Of a stretch of 64,000 bases of DNA, positions 39,900 to 47,434 are shown piece after piece (the first letter of the stretch is position 1; the number at the start of each line of letters is the position of its first letter). Both the position numbers and the translations under genes were made by a program. Under the pieces are notes generated by a model. The model had not been told where the DNA came from. It made no database searches and saw only the letters and a program-made list of their open reading frames with translations. The stretch lies in the NCBI GenBank assembly GCA_963725065.1, contig CAVRXD010000050.1:62001-126000 (forward strand), in the 5' to 3' direction. The DNA is from VAZQ01 sp963725065. Lineage in GTDB: Bacteria; Pseudomonadota; Alphaproteobacteria; Rhizobiales; Xanthobacteraceae.

Positions 39900-40136
39900 A
39901 TGTCCATGCCTAAACTGCTGGGAAGCGTCATCGTCTTTGGGGCGCTCTCCGTCGTGCTCGTCGCCATGCTCTGGTGGCGCTACTCGGTCGATGAGAAGCT
40001 AGGCTACTGCCAGACACCAGAGCAGACCTGCATCAATCGACAGGGCTTTGCCCTCGGCGAGCCGTGCGAATGTCACGGCATGGGCGGGGGCGTTTTCGGC
40101 CTCGACTCCACGGGCAAGGTGGTCGCTCAGCCATAG
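39900..40136 (+). CDS. Small membrane-anchored Cys-rich protein (78 aa)
   Basis: One hydrophobic segment ('LLGSVIVFGALSVVLVAMLW') is followed by a short domain with four Cys ('GYCQTPEQTC', 'GEPCECHGMGGG'). This predicts a periplasmic Cys-rich tail, able to form two disulfides or bind a metal. The ATG follows a weak AGG. No named family is recognised. It lies 41 bp right of a sequence resembling the end of tRNA-Arg(CCG). Confidence 0.55.
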   Translation: MSMPKLLGSVIVFGALSVVLVAMLWWRYSVDEKLGYCQTPEQTCINRQGFALGEPCECHGMGGGVFGLDSTGKVVAQP

Positions 40137-40464
40137 CCGTTACTGGTGAGCAGAACCCCGCCTGCCGGAGTTCTCGACCGACCCAGGCTCCTTCATCGTC
40201 TCGCGGAACTCGTTCTCATCCCTGCATAGGTGGCCCGCGCCCGGGAACTCGCTCCGGTCTCCTGACTTCGAAGCAGAAACGGCAGGTCCCGCCGTGTGGC
40301 GTGGGTGCGATGTGCAAGGACGATCGCCCGCAATTTCTCTTAACAAGACAAAATCCACATCGGCCAACGATGTGGATGCGATTCGTCGACGCGTAGGATG
40401 ATCTTTTCGAGTGCGGCTGTTCGGCGGCTTGACGAGACTACCTTCTAATTGGTAGGTATCACTC
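40137..40464. other. Intergenic region upstream of the TetR gene
   Basis: A 328-bp gap. Its right end carries the candidate operator at 40438-40455, and an AT-richer stretch at 40335-40365 may be part of a promoter. No supported gene is seen in the rest. Confidence 0.4.
40438..40455. promoter_or_regulatory. Candidate TetR operator 1 (tetR promoter)
   Basis: CTACCTTCTAATTGGTAG is an inverted repeat (CTACC/GGTAG arms) ending nine bases before the tetR ATG. It matches the site at 41062-41079 at 13 of 18 positions, suggesting autoregulation. Confidence 0.6.
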
Positions 40465-41031
40465 ATGAGCCTGGATATGCGTTCAACCTTGATCGATGTC
40501 GCGACCGGCCAAGTTCGCCGGCTGGGATACTCGGCGTTCTCCTACGCCGACCTCGCCGCCGCGGTGGGTATTCGCAAGCCATCTATCCATCATCACTTCC
40601 CGGCCAAGGAGGATCTCGGCGTCGCGATCGTCGCCGCATATACGGAGCATTTCTCGGAACAACTCGCTCGTATCGATGCCAAGACCGGCGATATGATCGA
40701 GCGTCTGCGCGCCTATGCCCGCCTTTACCGTGAGGGGCTGGAGGCGCGGCGGGGCTGTCTGTGCGGCGTCCTCGCCTCGGAGGTGGCGGTTCTGCCGCAA
40801 CGGGTCCAAGCCAGCGTCCGCCAGTTCTTCGGCCTGCACCTGCGCTGGCTCGAACGGGTCCTGCGCGACGGCCGCTCGGCCGGCTCGCTGCGGGACGGCG
40901 TCGAGCCGCGGCGCGAGGCGAGAACGGTCCTTGCGGCGTATCAGGGCGCCCTTTTTCTCGCTCTGTCGCTTGAGGAGCCGGCTGCTTTCGATCAAGCGGT
41001 GACGGGCCTTCTTAGGGGACTCCGCGCTTGA
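40465..41031 (+). CDS. TetR/AcrR-family transcriptional regulator
   Basis: A 188-residue repressor-type regulator. The N-terminal helix-turn-helix is 'SYADLAAAVGIRKPSIHHHF' with 'PAKEDLGVAIV' following, as in NemR-like members. The C-terminal half binds a small ligand or electrophile; a 'GCLCGVLASE' segment has two Cys that could sense reactive compounds. It is followed on the same strand by a glutathione-transferase operon, and matching inverted repeats precede both units. The likely circuit is repression of itself and of the operon, released by an electrophile; this is inference. Confidence 0.9.
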   Translation: MSLDMRSTLIDVATGQVRRLGYSAFSYADLAAAVGIRKPSIHHHFPAKEDLGVAIVAAYTEHFSEQLARIDAKTGDMIERLRAYARLYREGLEARRGCLCGVLASEVAVLPQRVQASVRQFFGLHLRWLERVLRDGRSAGSLRDGVEPRREARTVLAAYQGALFLALSLEEPAAFDQAVTGLLRGLRA

Positions 41032-41061
41032 ACATGCCTAGCTGTTTTTTTTCATCGGTCT

Positions 41062-41079
41062 CTACCAACTAGTCGGAAG
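41062..41079. promoter_or_regulatory. Candidate TetR operator 2 (GST operon promoter)
   Basis: CTACCAACTAGTCGGAAG lies 33 bp before the first GST gene, within a wider imperfect inverted repeat (TCTCTACC...GGAAGAGA). It resembles operator 1. Confidence 0.55.
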
Positions 41080-41111
41080 AGACAGCCGGAAAGGCAGAAA
41101 GAAGGACCGTG

Positions 41112-41735
41112 ATGAAGATTTACGACTACAAAGGCTTTCCCAATCCCGCCCGCATTCGCATCGCGCTCGCCGAGAAAGGGCTGACCCACGCGGTCGAGTT
41201 CGTTACCGTCGACGTACCGGCCGGCGAGCACAAGCGCCCCGAATTCCTCGCCCGGAATCCGGCCGGCGCAGTCCCGGTGCTCGAGCTCGAGGACGGCGTT
41301 CACATCGCCGAATGTACGGCGATCACCGAGTACCTCGATCATCTCGATCGCCAGCCGATCCTGACCGGCGAGGCGGCGCGTGAGCGCGCGCTTATCCACA
41401 TGTTGCATCGCCGCGCCGAGGCGAACCTGCTCGATGCGGCTGCGACATACTTCCATCACGCGACGCCGGGCCTCGGCCCCCACATCGAGATCTATCAAAA
41501 CCGGGAGTGGGGCGAGAAGAACCGGGAGCGCGCGCTCGCCGGCATGCGGTATCTCGACCAGGTCCTGGCCCCGCAGCCCTATCTCGCGGGCGAGCGGTTC
41601 ACCATGGCCGACATCACCGCCTTCGCGGGTCTCGCCTATGCCGACATCGCCAGCATCGAGGTGCCGGCCGACCTCGTGCGGCTGAAGGCTTGGCGCGCCC
41701 GCGTCGCCGAACGCCCCAGCGTCGCGCACGCCTGA
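41112..41735 (+). CDS. Glutathione S-transferase (first of two)
   Basis: A 207-residue cytosolic GST, joining glutathione to electrophiles. The thioredoxin-like domain starts 'MKIYDYKGFPNPARIRIAL' and contains the glutathione-binding 'NPAGAVPVLELEDG' (cis-Pro) and 'HIAECTAITEYLD' (Glu-Cys at the Ser/Glu position). The helical domain ends 'RFTMADITAFAGLAYADIA'. AAGGA precedes the ATG at 41112; a GTG one codon earlier is possible. First gene of a five-gene run; the cupin gene starts 12 bp after its stop. Confidence 0.92.
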   Translation: MKIYDYKGFPNPARIRIALAEKGLTHAVEFVTVDVPAGEHKRPEFLARNPAGAVPVLELEDGVHIAECTAITEYLDHLDRQPILTGEAARERALIHMLHRRAEANLLDAAATYFHHATPGLGPHIEIYQNREWGEKNRERALAGMRYLDQVLAPQPYLAGERFTMADITAFAGLAYADIASIEVPADLVRLKAWRARVAERPSVAHA

Positions 41736-41747
41736 CAGGAGGATGCC

Positions 41748-42431
41748 ATGGAATTGAACGCAGACTTCTCTCGCCGCGCCGTCGTCCACGCGGCGAGCCT
41801 CGCCTGGACGCCGTCGCCGATCAACGGCGTCGAGCGCCGTATGCTCGATCGCATGGGCGGCGAGGTGGCGCGCGCGACCTCGATCGTGCGCTACGCCCTG
41901 CGCTCCCGCTTCTCGCCTCACACGCATGGCGGGGGCGAAGAGTTCCTCGTGCTCGACGGCGTGTTCCAGGACGAGCACGGCGACTTTCCGGCCGGCTCTT
42001 ATATCCGCAATCCGCCAACCTCCTCGCATACGCCGCGATCGGAGGCAGGCTGTACGATCTTCGTCAAGCTGTGGCAGTTCGATCCTGACGATCGCACCCA
42101 TGTGCACCTCGACACGACCGGCCTGACGTACGGCTCCGCTCCCGAGCGCGCGGGAGTAGGGGTGATGCCGCTGTTCCGGGACGCGCGCGAAAACGTCCGC
42201 CTGGAACGCTGGCCGAGCGATGCCGAGATCGTTCTGCCGGCGCCAAGTGGCCTCGAGCTTCTGGTCCTGGAAGGCGGGTTCAGCGAGGGCAGGGAGGATT
42301 TCGCGCCGCAATCGTGGCTCCGGCTCCCGGCTGCCGCGACGCTGCGGGCGAGAGCCGGCACGAGCGGCTGCCGGGTCTGGGTCAAGACCGGGCATCTCTC
42401 GCGCCGGCAAACCGCGCCGCCGGCCGCCTGA
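41748..42431 (+). CDS. ChrR-like cupin protein
   Basis: A 227-residue double-cupin protein. The first barrel has the metal-binding motif 'FSPHTHGGGEEFLVLDGVF' and a second His in 'PPTSSHTPRS'; this is the pattern of the anti-sigma ChrR cupin domain. A second barrel ('LELLVLEGGFSEGREDF') lacks the His set. There is no N-terminal zinc-binding anti-sigma domain, so an anti-sigma role is not supported. In the GST operon it may detoxify or sense a reactive compound. Confidence 0.85.
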   Translation: MELNADFSRRAVVHAASLAWTPSPINGVERRMLDRMGGEVARATSIVRYALRSRFSPHTHGGGEEFLVLDGVFQDEHGDFPAGSYIRNPPTSSHTPRSEAGCTIFVKLWQFDPDDRTHVHLDTTGLTYGSAPERAGVGVMPLFRDARENVRLERWPSDAEIVLPAPSGLELLVLEGGFSEGREDFAPQSWLRLPAAATLRARAGTSGCRVWVKTGHLSRRQTAPPAA

Positions 42432-42485
42432 ACCCGATAGCAGTCACCGCGAAACCAGCTGTGCTCCGACCAGAAGGACCTCGAT

Positions 42486-43127
42486 ATGACCAGACCGACC
42501 GTCTTCGGCCCGACGTATAGCGTCTACACCCGGATCGCCCGTCTCGCGCTCGAGGAAAAGGGCGCGCCCTACGACCTCGTCGACGTCGCGATGCTGTCGG
42601 GTGCGCACAAGCGGCCGGACTTTTTGCAGCGCAATCCGTTCGGCAAGCTGCCGGCATTCGCGCATGACACTCTGTCGCTCTATGAAACCGGCGCCATTAC
42701 CCGGTATGTCGATCGCGCATTCCCCGGTCCGGCACTGCAGCCGGCGGAGCCAAAGGCGCTCGCCCGCGTCGACCAGGTCATCTCCATTGTCGATTCCTTC
42801 GCCTATGCCTGCATGATCGGCGTCCTGGCATGGCAACGCCTGGTCGTCCCGATGCTGAAGGAAGCGCCGGACGAGCCCGCGATCGCCGCCTGTCTGCCGC
42901 AGGCGAGACTGTGCCTGTCGGAGCTCTCACGCCTGCTCGGCGCCTCGCCTTGGTTCGGCGGCGCCGCCATCAGCCTTGCGGACCTGCATCTTGCGCCGGT
43001 GATGGCCTATGTCAGCGGCACGCCCGAAGGCGTCGGCCTCATCGCCGCACAGCCGGGGCTGACATCCTGGTGGGGGCGCATGTCCGAGCGTCCGAGCATG
43101 GCCAGCACCCAGCCGCAATTCGGCTGA
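42486..43127 (+). CDS. Glutathione S-transferase (second of two)
   Basis: A 213-residue GST distinct in sequence from the first. The N-terminal domain has 'PTYSVYTRIARLALEEKGAP', the cis-Pro loop 'NPFGKLPAFAHD', and 'LYETGAITRYVD'. The C-terminal domain ends 'AISLADLHLAPVMAYVS'. Fifty-four bases separate it from the cupin gene and ten from the SDR gene. Two unlike GSTs in one operon suggest consecutive or alternative conjugation steps. Confidence 0.92.
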   Translation: MTRPTVFGPTYSVYTRIARLALEEKGAPYDLVDVAMLSGAHKRPDFLQRNPFGKLPAFAHDTLSLYETGAITRYVDRAFPGPALQPAEPKALARVDQVISIVDSFAYACMIGVLAWQRLVVPMLKEAPDEPAIAACLPQARLCLSELSRLLGASPWFGGAAISLADLHLAPVMAYVSGTPEGVGLIAAQPGLTSWWGRMSERPSMASTQPQFG

Positions 43128-43137
43128 GAACGCACCC

Positions 43138-43848
43138 ATGAGCAGGTTTGGACGGCCAATTCTTGTTCTGGCGGGTGCCGCCGAAGGGCTCGGCGCCAGC
43201 GTCGCCAAAATGTTCGCGGCCGCCGGCCACGACGTCCTGGGTCTTGCGCGCAGTGATCGGGCGACGGCGCGTCTGACAGAACTGGTTGGCGAGGCCGGGG
43301 GTGAATATGCGCACCTCACGTGCGACGTCACGAAGCCGGCACAGGTGGCCGATGCGCTGCTCCCGCACGCGGATCGAATCGCCGTGCTGGTGCACAACGC
43401 CCATACGCTGTTGATCAAGCCGTTCGAGGAGACAAGCTCGGCCGAGTTCGAGGAGGTCTGGCGGGTGGCGTGCCTAGGGGCTTTCGTCGCGGTCGGTGCG
43501 GTCCTGCCCCACATGCGTACCCGCCACGCCGGCACGATTATCCTGTCGGGGGCGACGGCCGCGCGCCGGGGCGGCGCGAACTTTGCGGCCTTTGCGTCGG
43601 CCAAGTTCGCACTGCGCGGCCTCGCGCAGTCAATGTCGCGCGAGTTCGGGCCACACGGCGTCCATGTCGCACACGTCGTAATCGACGGATTGATCGACGC
43701 GCCGCAGAGCGACCGGCGGTTCGGTCAGGCTCAATCCGCGCGCATGGACCCGGACGCTGTGGCGCGCGCCTATCTGGCCCTCGCGACCCAGCATCCATCG
43801 GCCTGGACGCACGAGCTCGATCTGCGACCGTTCTCGGGGCGTTTTTGA
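43138..43848 (+). CDS. SDR-family oxidoreductase lacking the catalytic tyrosine
   Basis: A 236-residue short-chain dehydrogenase-like protein. The cofactor motif 'AGAAEGLGASVA' (12-23) is a variant of TGxxxGxG; 'HNAH' replaces NNAG. The catalytic Ser is in 'IILSGATA' (S137). The YxxxK motif reads F152-A-S-A-K156, so the proton-donating Tyr is Phe. It may be inactive as a dehydrogenase or act differently. It is embedded in the GST operon, starting 10 bp after the second GST. Confidence 0.88.
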   Translation: MSRFGRPILVLAGAAEGLGASVAKMFAAAGHDVLGLARSDRATARLTELVGEAGGEYAHLTCDVTKPAQVADALLPHADRIAVLVHNAHTLLIKPFEETSSAEFEEVWRVACLGAFVAVGAVLPHMRTRHAGTIILSGATAARRGGANFAAFASAKFALRGLAQSMSREFGPHGVHVAHVVIDGLIDAPQSDRRFGQAQSARMDPDAVARAYLALATQHPSAWTHELDLRPFSGRF

Positions 43849-43914
43849 GAGGACCACCGGGCTGCAGGAAAGCCGTTCGTCGTCACGTCGTGCGTCAACG
43901 CAAGGAGACAGCAA

Positions 43915-44514
43915 GTGGGCAAGTTCAATCAGTACGCTTTCAATGCCACCCCGGGGTTCGACGAGACAGAGGTCCGCAAGGCCTTCGCCCGTGCGGTCCC
44001 GCTCAGGACACTGGTGATCTATTGCTACGATCCGAGAGCCGCCGAGATCCCCGACGCCGTGGCGCGCTTGCTCGGAGATGAGGTATTTCCCGGTGAGATC
44101 GTTCACGATTCCACCGGGAAGCGGGTCGCCTCGTCCACGACCATTTTCCCGGTCGTGGTTGCCGGCGGCCGGGCGGTCGATGCGCTGCGCTCGATCACGG
44201 TCGCGCAGCACCTATTCGGGCTCAAGAACATCGTCGTGGTGCATCACTCGCAATGCGGGGCGACGACGTTCACGGCCGACGGCATCATCAAGGCGTATCG
44301 GCACGAGCACGATGCCGACATTTCCGATCTCTACGAGTGTGGCAGCATTTGCATCGACGACTACGAAGCTTCGCTGAAGCGCGACACTGCGCTGATCCGT
44401 TCGCATGCTGGCACGCCAAAACACGTCAACATCTTCGGCTATTTCTTCGACATCGACACAGGCGCGCTGACCGAAGTCGTCAAGGATATCGCCAACGCCA
44501 TTGAATCGGCCTGA
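43915..44514 (+). CDS. Beta-class carbonic anhydrase-family protein
   Basis: A 199-residue protein with the beta-carbonic anhydrase zinc site: C37-x-D39-x-R41 ('CYDPR') and H111-x2-C114 ('HSQC'). These enzymes interconvert CO2 and bicarbonate; some relatives act on CS2 or COS. The 'VVVHHSQCGATTFTADGI' segment is diagnostic. The start is GTG with AAGGAG nine bases upstream. Its place at the end of a GST operon is odd for a housekeeping carbonic anhydrase and leaves room for a related substrate, but that is speculation. Confidence 0.85.
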   Translation: MGKFNQYAFNATPGFDETEVRKAFARAVPLRTLVIYCYDPRAAEIPDAVARLLGDEVFPGEIVHDSTGKRVASSTTIFPVVVAGGRAVDALRSITVAQHLFGLKNIVVVHHSQCGATTFTADGIIKAYRHEHDADISDLYECGSICIDDYEASLKRDTALIRSHAGTPKHVNIFGYFFDIDTGALTEVVKDIANAIESA

Positions 44515-44555
44515 GTGGACGCTTGCGGCCATCGCGAACCGGAAGGACGATCGAT

Positions 44556-44708
44556 ATGAAGGAGCATTTGATGTTGAATTTCGGAATCATGGGAACAGGT
44601 CGTATGGCGGTTCGGCTGGCCGATCTCGCGGCCCAGAGTGGTCACACGGTCGTGCTGGGATCACGCGCCCCTGAGCGCGCAGCTGAGATCGCGGCGAAGC
44701 TTGGGTGA
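44556..44708 (+). pseudogene. Truncated NAD(P)-binding F420-type reductase fragment
   Basis: Only 50 codons remain. 'LNFGIMGTGRMAVRLADLAA' and 'SGHTVVLGSRAPERAAEIAA' are the first beta-alpha-beta unit of the NADP oxidoreductase/F420-dependent family (GxGxM variant), normally about 200 residues. After a TGA at 44706-44708 no frame continues the family. It lies 41 bp after the carbonic anhydrase gene, as if it were once the last gene of the operon and was cut off by a deletion or insertion. Confidence 0.7.
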
Positions 44709-45135
44709 AACCTCAGCCATCCTGCCTACATTTTTCGAGTGGTTGGATTACTGGACTGAGCGTTCGATCAGGGAGGTGGAGCAGACTCGGTTGAGACGAC
44801 AGAAATTGCGAGGGAATAAGTGGCCTCCGCGCGTTACGTACGTGGAGTAGTGACCCACATCGGGTCACTCATGTCGTGCCAGTCCGTCGCGCGTAGCGCG
44901 GTCGACAAGCGTCAGGATCGTTGGGATACGGTCGTGACTTCTGGCGCGATGGCGTGCCTTCCCTCATATCATTCTGCTGCCGCTGCTCCATAGGCGGCGA
45001 AGCGACCGTAGCGCGTCGCTCGACTGTGACGGAGCGTCGCCGGTCACACGCCGATACAGCCATTTCGTTGGTGAGTTTGTGGTGAGTTTGACCGTCACGC
45101 GCCCTCGGGCGATTTTGACTAAGTTTTGATTTGAC
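44709..45135. other. Gap between the truncated reductase and tRNA-Arg
   Basis: This 427-bp stretch holds no supported gene. It has an 8-bp hairpin (AGTGACCC/GGGTCACT, 44849-44869) and a small stem followed by ATTTT (45100-45115). Short frames on the minus strand next to the tRNA do not resemble an integrase. It may be a remnant of mobile DNA. Confidence 0.4.
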
Positions 45136-45212
<77 letters not shown>

Positions 45213-45283
45213 GCTAAAACACGTCATTAGCCGATCAGTCCCGGCGCGGCAATGCGGGGGTACCGCATGCCAGGGAGGAGCCA

Positions 45284-46282
45284 ATGATCACCAAGCGGTG
45301 CCTGCCGGGCGGGCTGGCGCGCGGCGCGCTCATGGCCGCGCTGGCGATGGCTGTCCTGGGCTCTCCGGACGGCGCGCGCGCGCAGGGCTTCCCCGAGCGC
45401 ACGGTGCGCATCATCGTGCCGACCGCCGCGGGCGGCTCGATCGACACCACCGCGCGCGTGGTCGCGGGCAAGCTCGCCGAGCTGTGGGGCAAACCGGTCG
45501 TGATCGAGAATCGCGCCGGCGCGGCGATGATCATCGGCACGGAAGCCGCCGCGAAGGCCGCGCCCGACGGCTACACCCTCCTGGTGGCGCACGACGGCAC
45601 CATGGCGATGAACCCCGTGGTCTATCCCAATCTCGGCTACCATTCGCAACGCGACTTCGAGCCGGTCGCGTTGCTGACCTCGATCCCCGAGGTCGTGCTG
45701 GTGAACGAGGGCGTGCCGGCGAAATCGATCCGGGAGCTGGTCGCGCTCGCCAAGGCCAATCCGGGCAAGCTCAATCACGCGTCCGGCGGCACCGCGACCT
45801 TGCTGGCGCTCGAATTGTTCAAGGCCATGGCCGGCGTCGACATCACCAGCATCCCGTTTCGCGGCGGCGCGCCGGCGGTCACCGGCGTAATGTCCGGCGA
45901 CACCCAGCTCATCTTTGCCGACCTCGCCACCGCCAATGCCGGCATGCAGTCGGGCAAGCTCCGCACGTTGGCGGTGACGACGCTCAAGCGCGCGCCGCGG
46001 CTGCCGGACGTGCCGACGGTCGATGAATCGGGCGTGCCCGGCTACGACGTCGCCACCTGGATCGGCGCGTTTGCGCCGGCGGGGACGCCGAAATCGATCG
46101 TCGGCAAGATCGAGGCCGACATCAAGCAGGCGCTCGCCGCGCCCGAGGTCAAGGCCAAGCTCGAGGCGCTGAGCATGGAGATCAGGAGCGGCGCGAGCGA
46201 GGAGATGCGCGCCGTCCTCGCCGGCGACATGGTGAAGTGGGGCCGGCTGGTCAAGGACAGGAATATCCAGATCGCGCAGTGA
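45284..46282 (+). CDS. Bug-family tripartite tricarboxylate transporter receptor (TctC-like)
   Basis: A 332-residue periplasmic receptor with signal peptide ('GALMAALAMAVLGSPDGARA') and the Bug landmarks 'VRIIVPTAAGGSIDTTARVV', 'VVIENRAGAAMIIG' and 'APDGYTLLVAHDG'. AGGAG lies five bases before the ATG. No permease genes are adjacent, making it a third orphan receptor. It converges on the polysaccharide deacetylase gene. Ligand unknown. Confidence 0.9.
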   Translation: MITKRCLPGGLARGALMAALAMAVLGSPDGARAQGFPERTVRIIVPTAAGGSIDTTARVVAGKLAELWGKPVVIENRAGAAMIIGTEAAAKAAPDGYTLLVAHDGTMAMNPVVYPNLGYHSQRDFEPVALLTSIPEVVLVNEGVPAKSIRELVALAKANPGKLNHASGGTATLLALELFKAMAGVDITSIPFRGGAPAVTGVMSGDTQLIFADLATANAGMQSGKLRTLAVTTLKRAPRLPDVPTVDESGVPGYDVATWIGAFAPAGTPKSIVGKIEADIKQALAAPEVKAKLEALSMEIRSGASEEMRAVLAGDMVKWGRLVKDRNIQIAQ

Positions 46283-46342
46283 GGCGCGTGAAGGGGCGTG
46301 TCGGACAGCGATCGACCGGCTTCGCGTTCTCTCCTCGCTCGG

Positions 46343-47209
46343 TTACGCAAAGAACCGCTTGGCGTAGCTCAATTCGTCGTCGCCACGCTCCAGGATCCAT
46401 CGCGCGATCGCGTTGTGACCGGGAAAGTGCACCTGCGGCTGCGCGCGCAGGAATTTCAGCAGCTTGTCGAACATCGCCGTCATCAGCGGGCGGCCGCCGA
46501 AATGGCTGTGGAACGCCACGTGGAGCAACCCCATCGGCTCGTGGTCGCGCAGATATTCGAATGTGTCCGCATAGACGTCGTAGTAGCTTCGGGGCTGCCC
46601 GCGCAGAACGCGATTGTCGACGAAGTCGCTCCAGGGAAAGGCCACGATGTCGCCGCTCGTCGTCGCCTGCTTGCGCGGCAGGCTGATGTCGAGCGCGTCG
46701 CCGTACCAGCGCACGCCTTCCTGGCAGAGAAGCGCGAAGGTGTGGTCGGTCCAGCTATAGGCCGGCGTGGCCCAGCCCTGCGCGCGGACGCCGGAGGCTT
46801 GTTCGAGCGCGTCGAGCGTCTTGCGGATCGCAAGGCGCTCCTCGTCCGGGGTCATGTAGCAGAACAGGCCGTCCTGCGTGTAGCCGTGGCCGGCAATGTC
46901 GTGGCCGGCCTTGGCGGCCGCGGCGATCACCTCGGGATAGAGCTCGCCGCAGCGCCCGCTGCAGAAGATCGTGGCCGGGGTCGCGTGGCGATCGAGCGTA
47001 CGCAGGATCCGCCACAGGCCTTCGTTGCCGCCGTATTGCGCCCACTGGATGGCGCCGTGGTCTGTCGTGCCCGGCTTCAGCGGCGTCGTGCGCGGGAAGT
47101 AGCTCGGGCCCTTCCCGTCCGACCAGGTCTCGAACAGGATGCTGACCAGCACCGCGATGGATTTTCCGCCGGGCCAAACGGCGCTCTGCGCTGCGCTTTG
47201 ATCTTTCAT
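46343..47209 (-). CDS. Polysaccharide deacetylase-family protein (PuuE-like)
   Basis: A 288-residue protein of the carbohydrate esterase 4/NodB fold. Landmarks are 'SIAVLVSILFETWSDGKGPS', 'ATPATIFCSGRCGELYPEV', 'HDIAGHGYTQDGL' and 'LHVAFHSHFGGRP'. The arrangement resembles PuuE allantoinase-type and other cytosolic members rather than NodB chitooligosaccharide deacetylases; there is no signal peptide. Substrate unknown, possibly an amide or ureide. AGGGGAA lies nine bases before the ATG. It is divergent from the acyl-CoA dehydrogenase gene. Confidence 0.85.
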   Translation of the reverse strand: MKDQSAAQSAVWPGGKSIAVLVSILFETWSDGKGPSYFPRTTPLKPGTTDHGAIQWAQYGGNEGLWRILRTLDRHATPATIFCSGRCGELYPEVIAAAAKAGHDIAGHGYTQDGLFCYMTPDEERLAIRKTLDALEQASGVRAQGWATPAYSWTDHTFALLCQEGVRWYGDALDISLPRKQATTSGDIVAFPWSDFVDNRVLRGQPRSYYDVYADTFEYLRDHEPMGLLHVAFHSHFGGRPLMTAMFDKLLKFLRAQPQVHFPGHNAIARWILERGDDELSYAKRFFA

Positions 47210-47434
47210 CGAGGGCGTTTCCCCTGTTGCCGGGCAATGCTCGTAACATGGCGCGCATGGATCAGGGAACTCGGGACGCCGTCTTCATCGGTCGGCAACG
47301 CCGCCGCGACGGCAAGGCCCTTGAATCCGGAGGATGAACGTGGGCAAGAAAGGTCGCAGGATCGCCCGAGCGTTGTCCGACGACGTGTCGGGGCGCTTGC
47401 GTCCGCCCAACACCGCCGAGCCCGGGAGCATGCC

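Noticed and set aside
46298..47434. A long N-terminal extension of the acyl-CoA dehydrogenase frame
   Set aside because: It overlaps the polysaccharide deacetylase gene antisense and lies upstream of a good start with GGGAG; the family length supports 47435.
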